Made by a program: the position numbers and the translations under genes. A stretch of DNA of 52,534 nt from positions 1 through 52,534 of the forward strand of contig NZ_QZEZ01000014.1 in assembly GCF_003594885.1 (NCBI RefSeq), written 5' to 3'. This stretch comes from Vallicoccus soli (GTDB taxonomy: Bacteria; Actinomycetota; Actinomycetes; Motilibacterales; Motilibacteraceae). Of this stretch, positions 9,647-17,681 are shown piece after piece. The notes under the pieces were generated by a model. It saw only the letters and a list, made by a program, of their open reading frames with translations. It ran no database searches and was not told the DNA's origin. Numbering within the stretch: position 1 is the stretch's first letter; every line of letters begins with the position of its first letter.

Positions 9647-9955
9647 ATGACGACGAACCTCTCCCCCGACGCGGTCGCCGACGCCGCCCAGCGACTACTC
9701 AACGACCGCATCAACGCGGTGCGCGCCCTCGCCGAGGCCCGCCAGGCGCGCAACGACGCCCGGGCCCAGCTCGACGAGGCCGAGCGCGCCGACGCCGCCG
9801 CCTACGCCGCCGCACAGCGCGCCGGCTGGAGCACCGATGAGCTGCGTAAGGTCGGCTTCGACGAGCCCACCCGCAAGGCCCCCGGTCGCCCCCGCCGCCA
9901 GCGCACAACCCGCTCGACGTCGGCCACCAGCGACCCGGCGAGCGAGCAGGACTGA
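9647..9955 (+). CDS. small helical protein with basic tail
   Basis: A 102-aa protein: a long Ala/Arg/Glu helix (residues 10-60), a short HTH-like piece (WSTDELRKVGFDEP) and an AT-hook-like tail (KAPGRPRRQR). It is transcribed away from mobC across the candidate oriT and could be a DNA-binding relaxosome or regulatory factor; that is inference. ATG at 9647 was chosen; an in-frame ATG at 9614 adds 11 residues. No clear ribosome-binding site precedes either. Confidence 0.6.
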   Translation: MTTNLSPDAVADAAQRLLNDRINAVRALAEARQARNDARAQLDEAERADAAAYAAAQRAGWSTDELRKVGFDEPTRKAPGRPRRQRTTRSTSATSDPASEQD

Positions 9956-9958
9956 CCG

Positions 9959-10190
9959 TGTCCGAGCACATGGACCCGCGACTGGTTCCACTGCAGCTCG
10001 GCGGCCTCCTCCTCGCCCTCCTCGGCACCGTGGTGACGATCCTGGAAGACACGGCCCTCTCGCCTGGATCGGCGTGGCGGCGCGGGCGCTCGGGGTCCTG
10101 ACGCTCCTCGGCGCGTCGCTCTGGCTCGCCCGGACGCAGCGGCGCGACAGCCGGCTGACCCCGCTGCCCTGCAGCCCTACTACGGCCCTG
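9959..10190 (+). pseudogene. two-helix membrane protein split by a frameshift
   Basis: GTG at 9959 opens MSEHMDPRLVPLQLGGLL and a membrane segment to VVTILE, then this frame stops about 60 bases later. A different frame continues without a gap with a second membrane segment (GVLTLLGASLWLARTQRRDS). One inserted or lost base near 10050 would join them into a two-helix protein, so this is a frameshifted gene or a sequencing error. It follows the gene ending at 9955 by 3 bases. Confidence 0.4.
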
Positions 10191-10253
10191 CAGCCCTACT
10201 CGGCCCTGCGGGCCGTCCCCGAGCCGGCTTACGCCGGCACTGAGAGCGTCTCT

Positions 10254-10403
10254 CTTCTCCCCCTCCCGGCCGCACAAGTCTGCGGGCGCGGCGGCTCCAG
10301 GCAAGGTCGTACGTCCTCGCTGCGCTGCGGGCGCTCCACCTTGCCCTCCACCACCTCAACCGCCCGCGGACGCCTTGCTTGCCGGGAGGGGGCGAAGAAC
10401 GGT
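10254..10403. repeat. 150-bp inverted repeat copy A, boundary of accessory region
   Basis: Matches the reverse complement of 32602-32751 over exactly 150 bp with about a dozen differences; weaker similarity extends 10-30 bp on both sides. The element has its own inverted ends (17-bp arms at 10254-10270 and 10381-10397, one mismatch) and an inner inverted repeat GGCAAGGT (10300-10307) / ACCTTGCC (10338-10345). Confidence 0.9.
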
Positions 10404-10437
10404 CGGCCACCCATACCACCGTCGATTCTGAGATCGG

Positions 10438-10551
10438 TCATGTCCACATCGGCCAGGTGAGCGCGAGCACGCCCACGAGCCAGACGACGTTGACCACCCA
10501 CCTGTCCGGACGCCCGAGCTCCCGCACCACCGCCACCAAGAACTCCCACAT
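10438..10551 (-). CDS. possible 37-aa membrane peptide
   Basis: A short frame, MWEFLVAVVRELGRPDRW followed by a hydrophobic stretch (VVNVVWLVGVLALTWPMW). It would be a single-helix membrane peptide. There is no strong ribosome-binding site and it is too short for certainty. It points toward repeat copy A. Confidence 0.25.
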   Translation of the reverse strand: MWEFLVAVVRELGRPDRWVVNVVWLVGVLALTWPMWT

Positions 10552-10901
10552 CCGGGGGCCCCACCCTTCTCCAGCTTCGGCTCCTCAGCGACCAGGGACT
10601 CCCCCTTTATCGCCCGACATCTGCTGTAACTCCAAGAGGCGGGAACTGGTTACGCGCAGGGCTCTGCCCGCTTGCCAGAGCGGTCCGCTGGGCCGCTGCG
10701 ACAGCTATCGCGCCACGACTAGCAGGGCGACGTGCTCGTCGACGACGGCTCGGAGCAGGCGGTGGAACGGCCGCGCGGCGCGTGCGGCCAGCAGCGGCGC
10801 TACGCCCTAGGGCTGCCTGACCGGCCAGGTGATCAGGCCCGACTTCAGCGCGAACCCGCATCGACCGGTCTGGCCGCAACGAAGGCCCTACAGTTCACGA
10901 C
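10552..10901. other. gene-free stretch
   Basis: Nothing supported here on either strand apart from the upstream region of the zincin-like gene. Confidence 0.4.
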
Positions 10902-11858
10902 GTGCCGCTTCGCGTGCGTGACGGTCGTAGCCCGAACGCTCCGTGGAGGGCTGCCGTCGAGCGAGGCGTGCGAGCACTCGGCAGCCCGGCCCTGGAAGTG
11001 GTGGCCGCCGACGACTTCGACGGCGCCGTCCGCGAGCTCACCGGCTCCACCACCTACTCAGCTGACCGCGGCACCGGCACCGTGGGCGCAAAGACCCTCG
11101 TCACGGCTGACGGTCCCGTGATCGTCGTCAACACCAAGGTGCTGACGGACGCGGACCTCACGCTCGTAGAGCGGGCGCTCGCCCACGAGACCGGGCACGC
11201 GCTGATCAACGGCCGCGGCGAGGTAGTCGAGGGGCGCCGTGCCCTGGCCAGCTCGGACTGGGCGTGGCACCTGCTCTGCATCGCAGGGTCCGCGATGCAG
11301 GAGGTCAGGTGCGAACGAGCCGTCGGGGAGCTCGGCTACTCCGCCACCGACAGTGCGACCGCCGAGCACATCGTCGAGGTACTCCACGCGACGACGGTGG
11401 AACTCCTTCAGGCCATCCAAGACCCCGCCTCCCAGGACCCGTGGGTCTTCATGCAGGCCGTGATGCAGCTGCTCGACCGCCTGACGAAGGTCCTGGCGTA
11501 CGCCGCCGCTGAGTCGCTGCGCATCGGCGAGCCCCCCGCGATCGCGGCGGAGGGCGCCCTCGCACTCGACGCGTGGCAGGAGTACGTCGCGCCCACGTGG
11601 GAGCGCCGGCTCGCGCTCTACGAGGGCCTGCCGCCGGCAACCGCTGCGATGTCGGAGGCCAACTGGCACCAGTCCCTGGTCGAGGGTGCGTTGCTCGAGC
11701 ACGACCTCCTGCGCTGCCTCGGTTTCGAGTTTGAGGACTCTGTTGGCGGCGGTTACGGCTTCTACCGCCGCATCGACGACGACCGTCTCGCCAAGTGGGT
11801 CCGACGCGGACTCGCGCAGGAAGCCCTCTACGAGCAGCGGGAGTCGGCCACGGGCTGA
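10902..11858 (+). CDS. zincin-like metalloprotease domain protein
   Basis: A 318-aa protein with the zinc-protease motif HETGHALI (HExxH at about residues 96-100), preceded by a strand and helix (VIVVNTKVLTDADLTLVERA). The rest is helical, with no signal peptide or membrane segment, so it is probably cytoplasmic. The layout resembles ImmA/IrrE-like or M48-like metal sites but I cannot place the family. No XRE repressor gene is adjacent. The start at GTG 10902 lacks a clear ribosome-binding site and may be further downstream. Confidence 0.65.
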   Translation: MPLRVRDGRSPNAPWRAAVERGVRALGSPALEVVAADDFDGAVRELTGSTTYSADRGTGTVGAKTLVTADGPVIVVNTKVLTDADLTLVERALAHETGHALINGRGEVVEGRRALASSDWAWHLLCIAGSAMQEVRCERAVGELGYSATDSATAEHIVEVLHATTVELLQAIQDPASQDPWVFMQAVMQLLDRLTKVLAYAAAESLRIGEPPAIAAEGALALDAWQEYVAPTWERRLALYEGLPPATAAMSEANWHQSLVEGALLEHDLLRCLGFEFEDSVGGGYGFYRRIDDDRLAKWVRRGLAQEALYEQRESATG

Positions 11859-11886
11859 GCGCCGGCAGGGCAGCACAGCTCAGAAG

Positions 11887-12415
11887 TCATCCCACAACCA
11901 CGTCCCGCTCGGCACGTACGCCGGCGCAGCTGCTCTGCTGCAGCCACGCCTGGACCTCGTCGCGGTACCAGCCGCGAATGCCCGCGATGACCAGCGCGGG
12001 GACGGGAAACGGGCCGCAGTAGCGCTGGCGGCAACGCCCGCGGGTGCACAGCTCGAGCCGCTCGACCGCGACGTCGAGGCCCTCGGCGAGCTCGAGGACC
12101 CCGATGAGCTGCAACAGCGCCCGCTCACTGTCCTCCTCCCGCTCCTGCCCCAGCCGCACGTCGACGGGTGCGACCCTGGCCGGCTGCAGCAGGGCCCCCC
12201 CCCCCCCGCGGCGACAGGCCGGCCTCGACGAGCCGGCCCGGCCAGCGGCGCTCCACCCACCCAGCTACTTCGTCGCGGCGCCACCGCCGCTCACCGTGCC
12301 CGCCAGCCGCGAGCTCCTCGCGCAGCTGACCCGAGCTGACCGACCCGACCCCGATCGCGTCGGACATGCCGAGCAGGCCGTCGAGGTCGTCACGAGTCGC
12401 CGAACGGATCTCCAC
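11887..12415 (-). pseudogene. DNA-binding-like gene frameshifted at a C13 run
   Basis: Two frames together make one protein. The first part (from 12415) begins MEIRSATRDDLDGLLGMSDA and includes WRRDEVAGWVERRWPG. The second part includes EEDSERALLQLIGVLELAEG, a Cys-rich stretch (CTRGRCRQRYC) and WYRDEVQAWLQQ, ending at 11887. The switch falls at 13 consecutive C (12195-12207). Losing or gaining one C would restore a protein of about 175 aa. The two DEVxxW helices look like paired AlpA/MerR-like helices, which is a weak call. It is an assembly error, phase variation or true decay. Confidence 0.55.
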
Positions 12416-12634
12416 CCCACCTGACTAGCCGTAGCTCTGGTGCGACGGCAAGCGAGATCCGGGACCCCTCCTGCAATGCGTGAAAGGGCTCGGGGCCGAC
12501 GACTCCTCCTGCAGCGTCCTGAGCACCCGCGGCCACCGCTACTGCGCGGCGCCCTGTTCGCCTGTTTTGGAGAGAGTCAAGAGTGAGGCGCGAGCCGAGC
12601 AGCTTGCGACCAGCGCCAGAGATTCGACGGCTTC

Positions 12635-12874
12635 CTAGTACTCGAACGGCTCGCGCAGCTCCACGTCTCGGGCGTAGCTGATCTCGACCACTGCGGGACG
12701 CGCGAAGATCGTGTCCGTGTCGATCTCCTCGATCGCGGCCATGATCTTTTCTTCCAACTGCTCCATGCCGCTATCAGTGATCTTCCTGCCTCCCTTGACC
12801 GGCAGCGTGACCAGGACGCGGACAGCTCGGGTCCCCATCGTTCGGCCGGTCGCCTTCTTCTTCACTCGCGCCAT
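12635..12874 (-). CDS. small hypothetical protein
   Basis: A 79-aa protein with a basic N-terminus (MARVKKKATGRTMGTRAVR), a central amphipathic helix (DSGMEQLEEKIMAAIEEID) and a C-terminal strand (PAVVEISYARDVEL). ATG at 12874 has a GGAGG site 7-8 bases upstream. It stands alone between broken and toxin genes. I do not recognise it. Confidence 0.65.
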   Translation of the reverse strand: MARVKKKATGRTMGTRAVRVLVTLPVKGGRKITDSGMEQLEEKIMAAIEEIDTDTIFARPAVVEISYARDVELREPFEY

Positions 12875-13009
12875 GTGGCAACCTCCGGTGAACGTGCAAG
12901 TGGGTAATCTGCTCGCGTACCCTGCCGCCGGGCGGCCCCCGCATCGAGGGGCGACGATGGGCGTTGGTAGCGACGTCTAGCAGCTAAGCGCAGTCTCGAC
13001 CACAATGTC

Positions 13010-13729
13010 TTATAAAGAGGGGGATGGTGAGCAGGAGGGACACTCCATAGACGAGATGATGTGGGTCGTGATGTGACGGGTGACCAACGGACCTTCGAGC
13101 CGGCCAAGGATCAGGGGATCACGCAGGGCTCGGTCGACGAAGGCGCCATTCGCATCGGTGGCAACAGCCACGGCTCCTGCGCTGTCCCATAACGCGAGGG
13201 CTTCGCCTCCTTCGTAGCCGGAGCGGTACCGAACGCCGTTAACGGGCGCGCCGGTGGGCTGGTCCTCGTAGATCGCCCGTGCCCACTGCTGGGTGAGGTC
13301 GCGCGCGTAGTGGCCGTCGGCCAGGGCGGGCAGCGCGCCGATGGTCTGGGCCGCGCCGGGGGCGGTCAGGTCGAACAGGACGAGCGGACGCACCGGACGA
13401 AGAACCGCGACCCGCCAGTTGGGGCACAACAGAGCCTCCTTGCTTTCCCCGAAGACCTCGCACGCGCTGGTGAGTAGGTTCTCGCCCACATAGAGCACGC
13501 TCCGTCCTTGCGGGTCGACGGCAGGCGCCGTGTGCGGTGGGGTGTGGGGGTCAAGGCGCGCCAGGGGCCCGAACACCCTGGCGCTGGCACCGCTGGGGGC
13601 GTGAGGTCCCTTGTGGTAGACCCGGGACCACCCCCAGGTACTGGTGGGCGCAGGGAGAGACCACGTCCATGTCAAAGTCGCGGAGCAGGACGGCAGTGGC
13701 CGCGACGGCGGGTCAAGCGGCCTTACCAC
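13010..13729 (-). CDS. RES-domain toxin
   Basis: A 239-aa protein with a RES domain: SRVYHKGPHAPSG near the N-terminus, then GRSVLYVGENLLTSACEVFG, the conserved core with the Tyr and Glu positions, then RDLTQQWARAIYEDQPTGAPV and GVRYRSGYEGGEALALWD. RES toxins of Xre-RES pairs degrade NAD+ and stop growth. GTG at 13729 overlaps the antitoxin stop (13725-13723), so the two are translationally coupled. Antitoxin-first order is usual for the family. The N-terminal 30 residues are unusual in composition and the start could be later. Confidence 0.82.
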   Translation of the reverse strand: MVRPLDPPSRPLPSCSATLTWTWSLPAPTSTWGWSRVYHKGPHAPSGASARVFGPLARLDPHTPPHTAPAVDPQGRSVLYVGENLLTSACEVFGESKEALLCPNWRVAVLRPVRPLVLFDLTAPGAAQTIGALPALADGHYARDLTQQWARAIYEDQPTGAPVNGVRYRSGYEGGEALALWDSAGAVAVATDANGAFVDRALRDPLILGRLEGPLVTRHITTHIISSMECPSCSPSPSL

Positions 13730-14361
13730 CCTGCGGCGGAGAGGGACCGGGCGACGGACACAACGCGGTCGACAGCACCTCGGGCGAGCGCTTGCGCGGG
13801 TGTGTGCCCGTCGAGGTCGGGACTTGCTGTCGTTGCCCAGGAGGAGAGCGCAACGAGCCCACCCGGGAAGTGGGCCGCGACCCGGTCTAGCCCGGGAAGC
13901 ACGCCGCGCTCGGTTTCCGCGTTCAATTGCCAGGCTGGGATGAGCCAGCGTCGGCCCTGCTTGAGGCCGAGCAGCCGGCGAGCCTCGAGCAGGTCCGTCA
14001 CGGCTTGCTCTGAGGTGCCGAGCAGGGCTGCGGCGTCCGACCGCGTCAGTGAGGCCAGCTCCACGGCGCGACGGGCTTTGAACTGGAGTTGCAGGTTCGC
14101 CAGGACTCCCGCTGCTGTTTCCTCCCGGCGCGGCTGCGGACCCCAATAGGAGTCATAGGCCGACCCGTCCGCCCTTGGAGCTTGCGCAGCCTCGAGCAGG
14201 CGGGTTGCGGCGGTTGCGGAAGCATGCTCGAGAAGGTCGGCGACAGCGTCAAGCGCCTCGCGGACTTGTGGCGATCCCTTCGCGGCCTTCGATCGGCTTG
14301 GCCCGCGCTGCCGCGTTGATGTGCCGGTACCTGCGGTTGACCTGCCTCCCTTGGGAGCCAT
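13723..14361 (-). CDS. Xre/MbcA/ParS-type antitoxin
   Basis: A 212-aa protein. After a basic leader it has helices (QVREALDAVADLLEHASATA), a helix-turn-helix (LTRSDAAALLGTSEQAVTDL, then GLKQGRRWLIPAWQ) and a C-terminal toxin-binding segment with the family signature LDGHTPAQALARGAVDRVVS. It would bind and neutralise the RES toxin encoded directly downstream and repress the operon. The frame is open to 14562; ATG at 14361 (MAPKGGR) is the most natural start. It is longer than typical antitoxins of this family because of the N-terminal extension. Confidence 0.8.
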   Translation of the reverse strand: MAPKGGRSTAGTGTSTRQRGPSRSKAAKGSPQVREALDAVADLLEHASATAATRLLEAAQAPRADGSAYDSYWGPQPRREETAAGVLANLQLQFKARRAVELASLTRSDAAALLGTSEQAVTDLLEARRLLGLKQGRRWLIPAWQLNAETERGVLPGLDRVAAHFPGGLVALSSWATTASPDLDGHTPAQALARGAVDRVVSVARSLSAAGW

Positions 14362-14958
14362 GGGATCCTGGTTGGGAGTCGCTGCCACCTCAGCCACGCC
14401 GGCCCGAGCGCGTGGACCGCGCCGCAGCACGTCGGCCTCCTTGGCTCCTACCTTCGCAGCCTTGCTCCACCTAACCCTTGACCTACTGACCCGCTTGACC
14501 TGGGAGTACTTCGCCCTGGGGAGGGCCACGGCCCGACGAGTGGAAGTAGTAAGACCTGGCATCGCCTCACACTACGCGTCCCGACCCGCGCTCGCAAGAT
14601 ACGCAAGCAACGCAGCACGCAGGGCTGCACCGGTACCTGCAGCACTGAAGCGCCGCGGCACCCGGCACGGCGAGGCACGGCACGGCACGGCACCGTGCCG
14701 AGCTGCTGCCGTCGTCCGAGGCGGGGGCGCGAACGGTTCGTCGAGGCTGAGTAGCAGCAGCGCCTGGGGCTCGGCGCGGGCTGCGCGCCAAGTGCAAGCC
14801 CAGGGCACAGCAGCGAGACGGCTAGCACCAGGTACACCGCCCAGCGCAGAAGGTGCACGCGGCGCCGCGCACCAACCCATAACGGCGGCCGAGGCGAGCA
14901 GCACCGTCCACATCACGGCACCGCCCCTGACCGGCGGCGCTACCGGCCCGCGCGGCGC
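14362..14958. other. intergenic stretch with pentamer repeats and a possible broken membrane gene
   Basis: A cggca-type pentamer repeat lies at about 14657-14697 and can fold with ccgtgcc beside it. On the minus strand, two frames at 14916-14770 carry hydrophobic segments (MMWTVLLASAAVMGWC and LLRWAVYLVLAVSLLCPG). They may be one membrane gene with a frameshift, but no intact gene is supported. Confidence 0.35.
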
Positions 14959-15936
14959 TCATTCTCGTACTCCCAGATCAAGACGCGCCTGAATCACCGA
15001 CTGGGCCACCGCGGGTCCAGCGATCAACTCCCCGACCATCGGTTCGAGGTTGGCCCCAACGTAGCGAACACGCTCGAGGTCCGGCCGGCGACCGCCGTGA
15101 ACTAACGAGTGCCGCATCTTGAACGCTTCTGCGACCAGAGCAGTGGGTTCCTCGGCGTGCGAGCCAGCGTTTACCTGCTGGGCGAGAGTCTTCGCGCCCT
15201 TGGTGGTTGACTCATATGCCAGGCTACGCAGGGCGTTCGACAGCGCTTCGCGCTCCGAGGCCTCCAGAGCACTGTTCCTCGAGGTGCGCTCAACCAGTTC
15301 CGTGAGGTACTTGACCGTCGCTTGAGGCCGCTGACGTCGCTCGATCAGACATTCTACGGCCATTACGAGCAGGACGACTCGGACGTCGGCTAGATGGGAA
15401 CTTCGCAGCGAGGCGGTGAACAGATCGAAAGCAACTTCGTCCACCTCGTTAAGCGAGTCTCCGCCCATAGCCGCCGCGACCGAGGCCCGCAGCACGGTCT
15501 CCCCGACCACGATGTGGCCACTCGCAGTTGCGGAGCTGAACTGGGGACTTGGCTCCGACGGGAAAACCATAATGTCCCAAGAGTCCCGGTACACAGGGAT
15601 GCCCGTCTCTCGCGTGATCTGCTCTAAAATGACGTCGGTGAAACCCCCCATATTGGGATTGCGTAGCCCGAAGTTGGCTCCGAGTTTAACTCCGGCCAAC
15701 GCTTTCTGCATCCCGTTGCGCCATTGCTCGCCAGCCGCCCTGGCCAACGATTCACTCAGATAGCCGCTGCCCAATATGCACATCATGCTCGCTTCAGAAA
15801 GGGGCTTATCCTCCAGGCTTCTCAGTTGAATCGAGGTGCTATCGTCCTCGAATAGCAGAACAGTCGGTTCCGAGAAGGGGAGTCGCCCGCCAGGCGCCAA
15901 CTCGAACCGCTGGCGAAAATTGAAGCGCTTAGCCAT
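14959..15936 (-). CDS. HEPN-like C-terminal domain protein
   Basis: A 325-aa protein. The N-terminal two thirds are mixed alpha/beta without a recognised family. The C-terminus is helical and carries KMRHSLVHGGRR at about residues 273-284, an Rx4H arrangement seen in HEPN ribonuclease and Apea-like domains. HEPN proteins often cleave RNA in defence. Codon use is less GC-biased than its neighbours, suggesting transfer. ATG at 15936 lacks a strong ribosome-binding site. The HEPN call rests on one motif plus helix content. Confidence 0.55.
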   Translation of the reverse strand: MAKRFNFRQRFELAPGGRLPFSEPTVLLFEDDSTSIQLRSLEDKPLSEASMMCILGSGYLSESLARAAGEQWRNGMQKALAGVKLGANFGLRNPNMGGFTDVILEQITRETGIPVYRDSWDIMVFPSEPSPQFSSATASGHIVVGETVLRASVAAAMGGDSLNEVDEVAFDLFTASLRSSHLADVRVVLLVMAVECLIERRQRPQATVKYLTELVERTSRNSALEASEREALSNALRSLAYESTTKGAKTLAQQVNAGSHAEEPTALVAEAFKMRHSLVHGGRRPDLERVRYVGANLEPMVGELIAGPAVAQSVIQARLDLGVRE

Positions 15937-15950
15937 GCCGAGCCGCCGAA

Positions 15951-16260
15951 CTACCGCACTGGTCGCGGCAAACCCAGCCCGCCCGATCGCCTGTGGCGGC
16001 GAAAAGCCTGGCCCAACTGTTCGAACGGGTTAGTGAATGCAACGACGGCCGCCTCTCGATGCACGGAGATGTGGACGTGGTCATAGTGCCCGCCGGCGAT
16101 GTCGCCGGGGCTGTAGACGCCGCCGGAGTACGGGCACCAGCCCTCGTCGGCGCGCTGAACGTTCCAGGTCTGACCGAACCACACAAGTAGGAGATGCCGT
16201 ACCTCCCGGCCTGCCTGATCTGCAGCGCCGCGAGAGCGTCTCCCTGGGCTTTGCCGACGG
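15951..16260 (-). pseudogene. remnant of a secreted peptidase-like C-terminal domain
   Basis: The minus strand reads LPSAVGKAQGDALAALQIRQ, then RYGISYL in one frame, and continues in a second frame as WFGQTWNVQRADEGWCPYSG and HYDHVHISVH. Together these match the fold pattern of the ARB_07466-like domain at the C-terminus of actinobacterial secreted proteins (conserved HYDHVH). A frameshift lies at about 16186 and a stop at about 16258. No N-terminal domain remains. The family assignment is from memory of the motif. Confidence 0.5.
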
Positions 16261-16557
16261 CCGAAGGGAGTTACTCGCCGGGACCGAAGAGCGCTCGCAG
16301 CGCGACCGCGGGCACGACCCTGCTAGCCACCTCGAGGAAAAGGTGCGAGGTGGCGGTGTCAGAGGGCACTGTTGCTGGTGGCGGAACGGCCCGCGAGCCC
16401 AACGAGAAGCAAGCCCGCCAGTTGGACGACGGAGAAGGAGGCCGACCGGCCGCCGGCAGGCCGGCGCCACGGCCACGGCACGGCCACGGCACGACCGCGA
16501 ACCTGCCCACGGGGGGAAGCAGGGGGCCGAGGGGAAAGGTGCGTGCGCCCGGTCACG

Positions 16558-16659
16558 ATGCTCGACTACCTGCACCGGCTGCGGATCAAGTCCAACTTCC
16601 TGGACGACGAGGCACCGATCCCGCGGCCCGGGGCCCGGCCCGCATCATCCGACGAGTAA
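16558..16659 (+). pseudogene. fragment resembling a HEPN-type N-terminus
   Basis: A short frame, MLDYLHRLRIKSNFLDDEAP to a stop at 16659. The LHRLRIKSNF text resembles a conserved helix of small HEPN proteins (Leu-His-Arg-Leu-Arg-Ile-x-Ala/Ser-Asn-Tyr). Only about 33 residues exist, so it is a fragment or a chance match. Confidence 0.3.
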
Positions 16660-16687
16660 GGCCCATGCCAGGCGGCGTTCTGGACCC

Positions 16688-16790
16688 GCCGCTGCCTGGT
16701 TCGCCTCGGTCGGGATCACCGTCGACCGGGCGCTGACCGACCACGGCGCCTGCTACCGCTCCGGCCCGTTCGCGCCGCGCTCCGGCACCA
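16688..16790 (+). pseudogene. IS481-type transposase fragment
   Basis: The frame encodes AAWFASVGITVDRALTDHGA followed by CYRSGPFA. This is the core text around the second catalytic Asp of IS481-family DDE transposases (usually F-x-x-x-G-I-x-V-x-R-V-x-T-D-N-G-x-x-Y-R-S). Only about 35 of roughly 320 residues remain and no terminal repeats are visible, so this is a scar of a past insertion. Confidence 0.6.
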
Positions 16791-16878
16791 TGGAGCAGGT
16801 GCACGGTGCAGTGACGAGGACGAGGGGCCCGGACCTCGGGCTGGAGGTCTCCCGCCCGAGGTCCGGGCTTCCGACTGG

Positions 16879-17649
16879 CTAGCGGTGCTCTGCCCCCGGC
16901 TGGTCGTCCGTCGAGATGACGACGACGTCACGGGGTTGAGGTGACCGGGTCGCTGGTCGGAGTGCGTTGAGGGCGCGCTCAGCCGCCCTGCTGACTTGGG
17001 TGAGGTTCTCGGCGGTGCGGTCGTGGTACTGCGGCGGCACCTGGTGAATGACGGACTTCAGGTCGAGCAGCTCCGTGACCATCTTGGCCAGGGCGACGTT
17101 GCCCCTGATGGCCCTCTCGGCCAGCCTGGAGAGGATCTCCGGAGCCGCGAGCTGGGCCTTGGCGTCGGCCTCCTGGATGCGCTGGTAGGTCCGCGCCTTG
17201 ACCAGCTCCTCGTCCTCGACGGCCCGCGCAGCCGCAGCGACGCGGCGGCTCCGCGTCTTCGACCGGTCGATGACGGCGGCCCTCACCTGCGGGTCGCGGA
17301 GCAGCTCCTCGGCCCTCTCCACCTTCGTGCGGAGCTTGTTCGGCAGGCCGCCGGCCATCTCCTCGTCGAGCAGGGCGCTGACGCGGTCCGGGCGGTTCGC
17401 CACCGTGGAGTGCTTGGAGTGGGAGATGCCGAGCAGACGGGCGCCGGGCGGCCAGGCCTGCGACGTCCGGTAGCAGTCCTTCAGCAGGCCCAGCGACAGG
17501 CCGGTCTCCCCGGAGAAGAGCTCCAGGCGTCGCTGGGCCGCCGACTTCTCCGCCCTCGTTCTCCCGGGCGGGATCGCCTCGACGGCGAGGTCGCCGATGG
17601 CCCACCGGTCGAGGGGGTCCGCCTGGGCCAGGCGGACCCCCTCGGCCAC
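16879..17649 (-). CDS. DUF6192-like DNA-associated protein, last gene of the DGQHR operon
   Basis: A 256-aa protein with an N-terminal region like DUF6192 proteins (RWAIGDLAVEAIPPG, ETGLSLGLLKDCYRTSQAWP, GISHSKHSTVANRPDR), a helical centre (LLDEEMAGGLPNKLRTKVER) and a helical C-terminus ending in a polar tail. It looks like a DNA-binding or ParB-helix-like protein; no catalytic motif. I start at GTG 17649, which has GGGAGG 5 bases upstream; TTG at 17676 is the alternative. A 33-bp palindrome begins 6 bases after the GTG. It follows the 244-aa gene by about 32 bases, likely in one operon. Confidence 0.65.
   Translation of the reverse strand: MAEGVRLAQADPLDRWAIGDLAVEAIPPGRTRAEKSAAQRRLELFSGETGLSLGLLKDCYRTSQAWPPGARLLGISHSKHSTVANRPDRVSALLDEEMAGGLPNKLRTKVERAEELLRDPQVRAAVIDRSKTRSRRVAAAARAVEDEELVKARTYQRIQEADAKAQLAAPEILSRLAERAIRGNVALAKMVTELLDLKSVIHQVPPQYHDRTAENLTQVSRAAERALNALRPATRSPQPRDVVVISTDDQPGAEHR
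17611..17643. promoter_or_regulatory. 33-bp palindrome just after a start codon
   Basis: Perfect 16-bp arms (17611-17626 and 17628-17643) around a single central base. In the minus-strand mRNA it would form a very stable hairpin beginning 6 bases after the GTG at 17649. It can act as an mRNA structure controlling translation, or as an operator for a symmetric DNA-binding protein. Confidence 0.75.
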
Positions 17650-17681
17650 GCAGGCCTCCCAGGACAGGGAGGTCAAGAGTG

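Noticed and set aside
6616-9955. Long plus-strand open frames across the mobilization block
   Set aside because: They are shadows of the relaxase and mobC genes. Only the 3' end (9647-9955) is treated as a gene.
16372-16882. Intact IS481 element
   Set aside because: Only about 35 transposase codons around one catalytic Asp remain; no full transposase, ends or target duplication can be seen.
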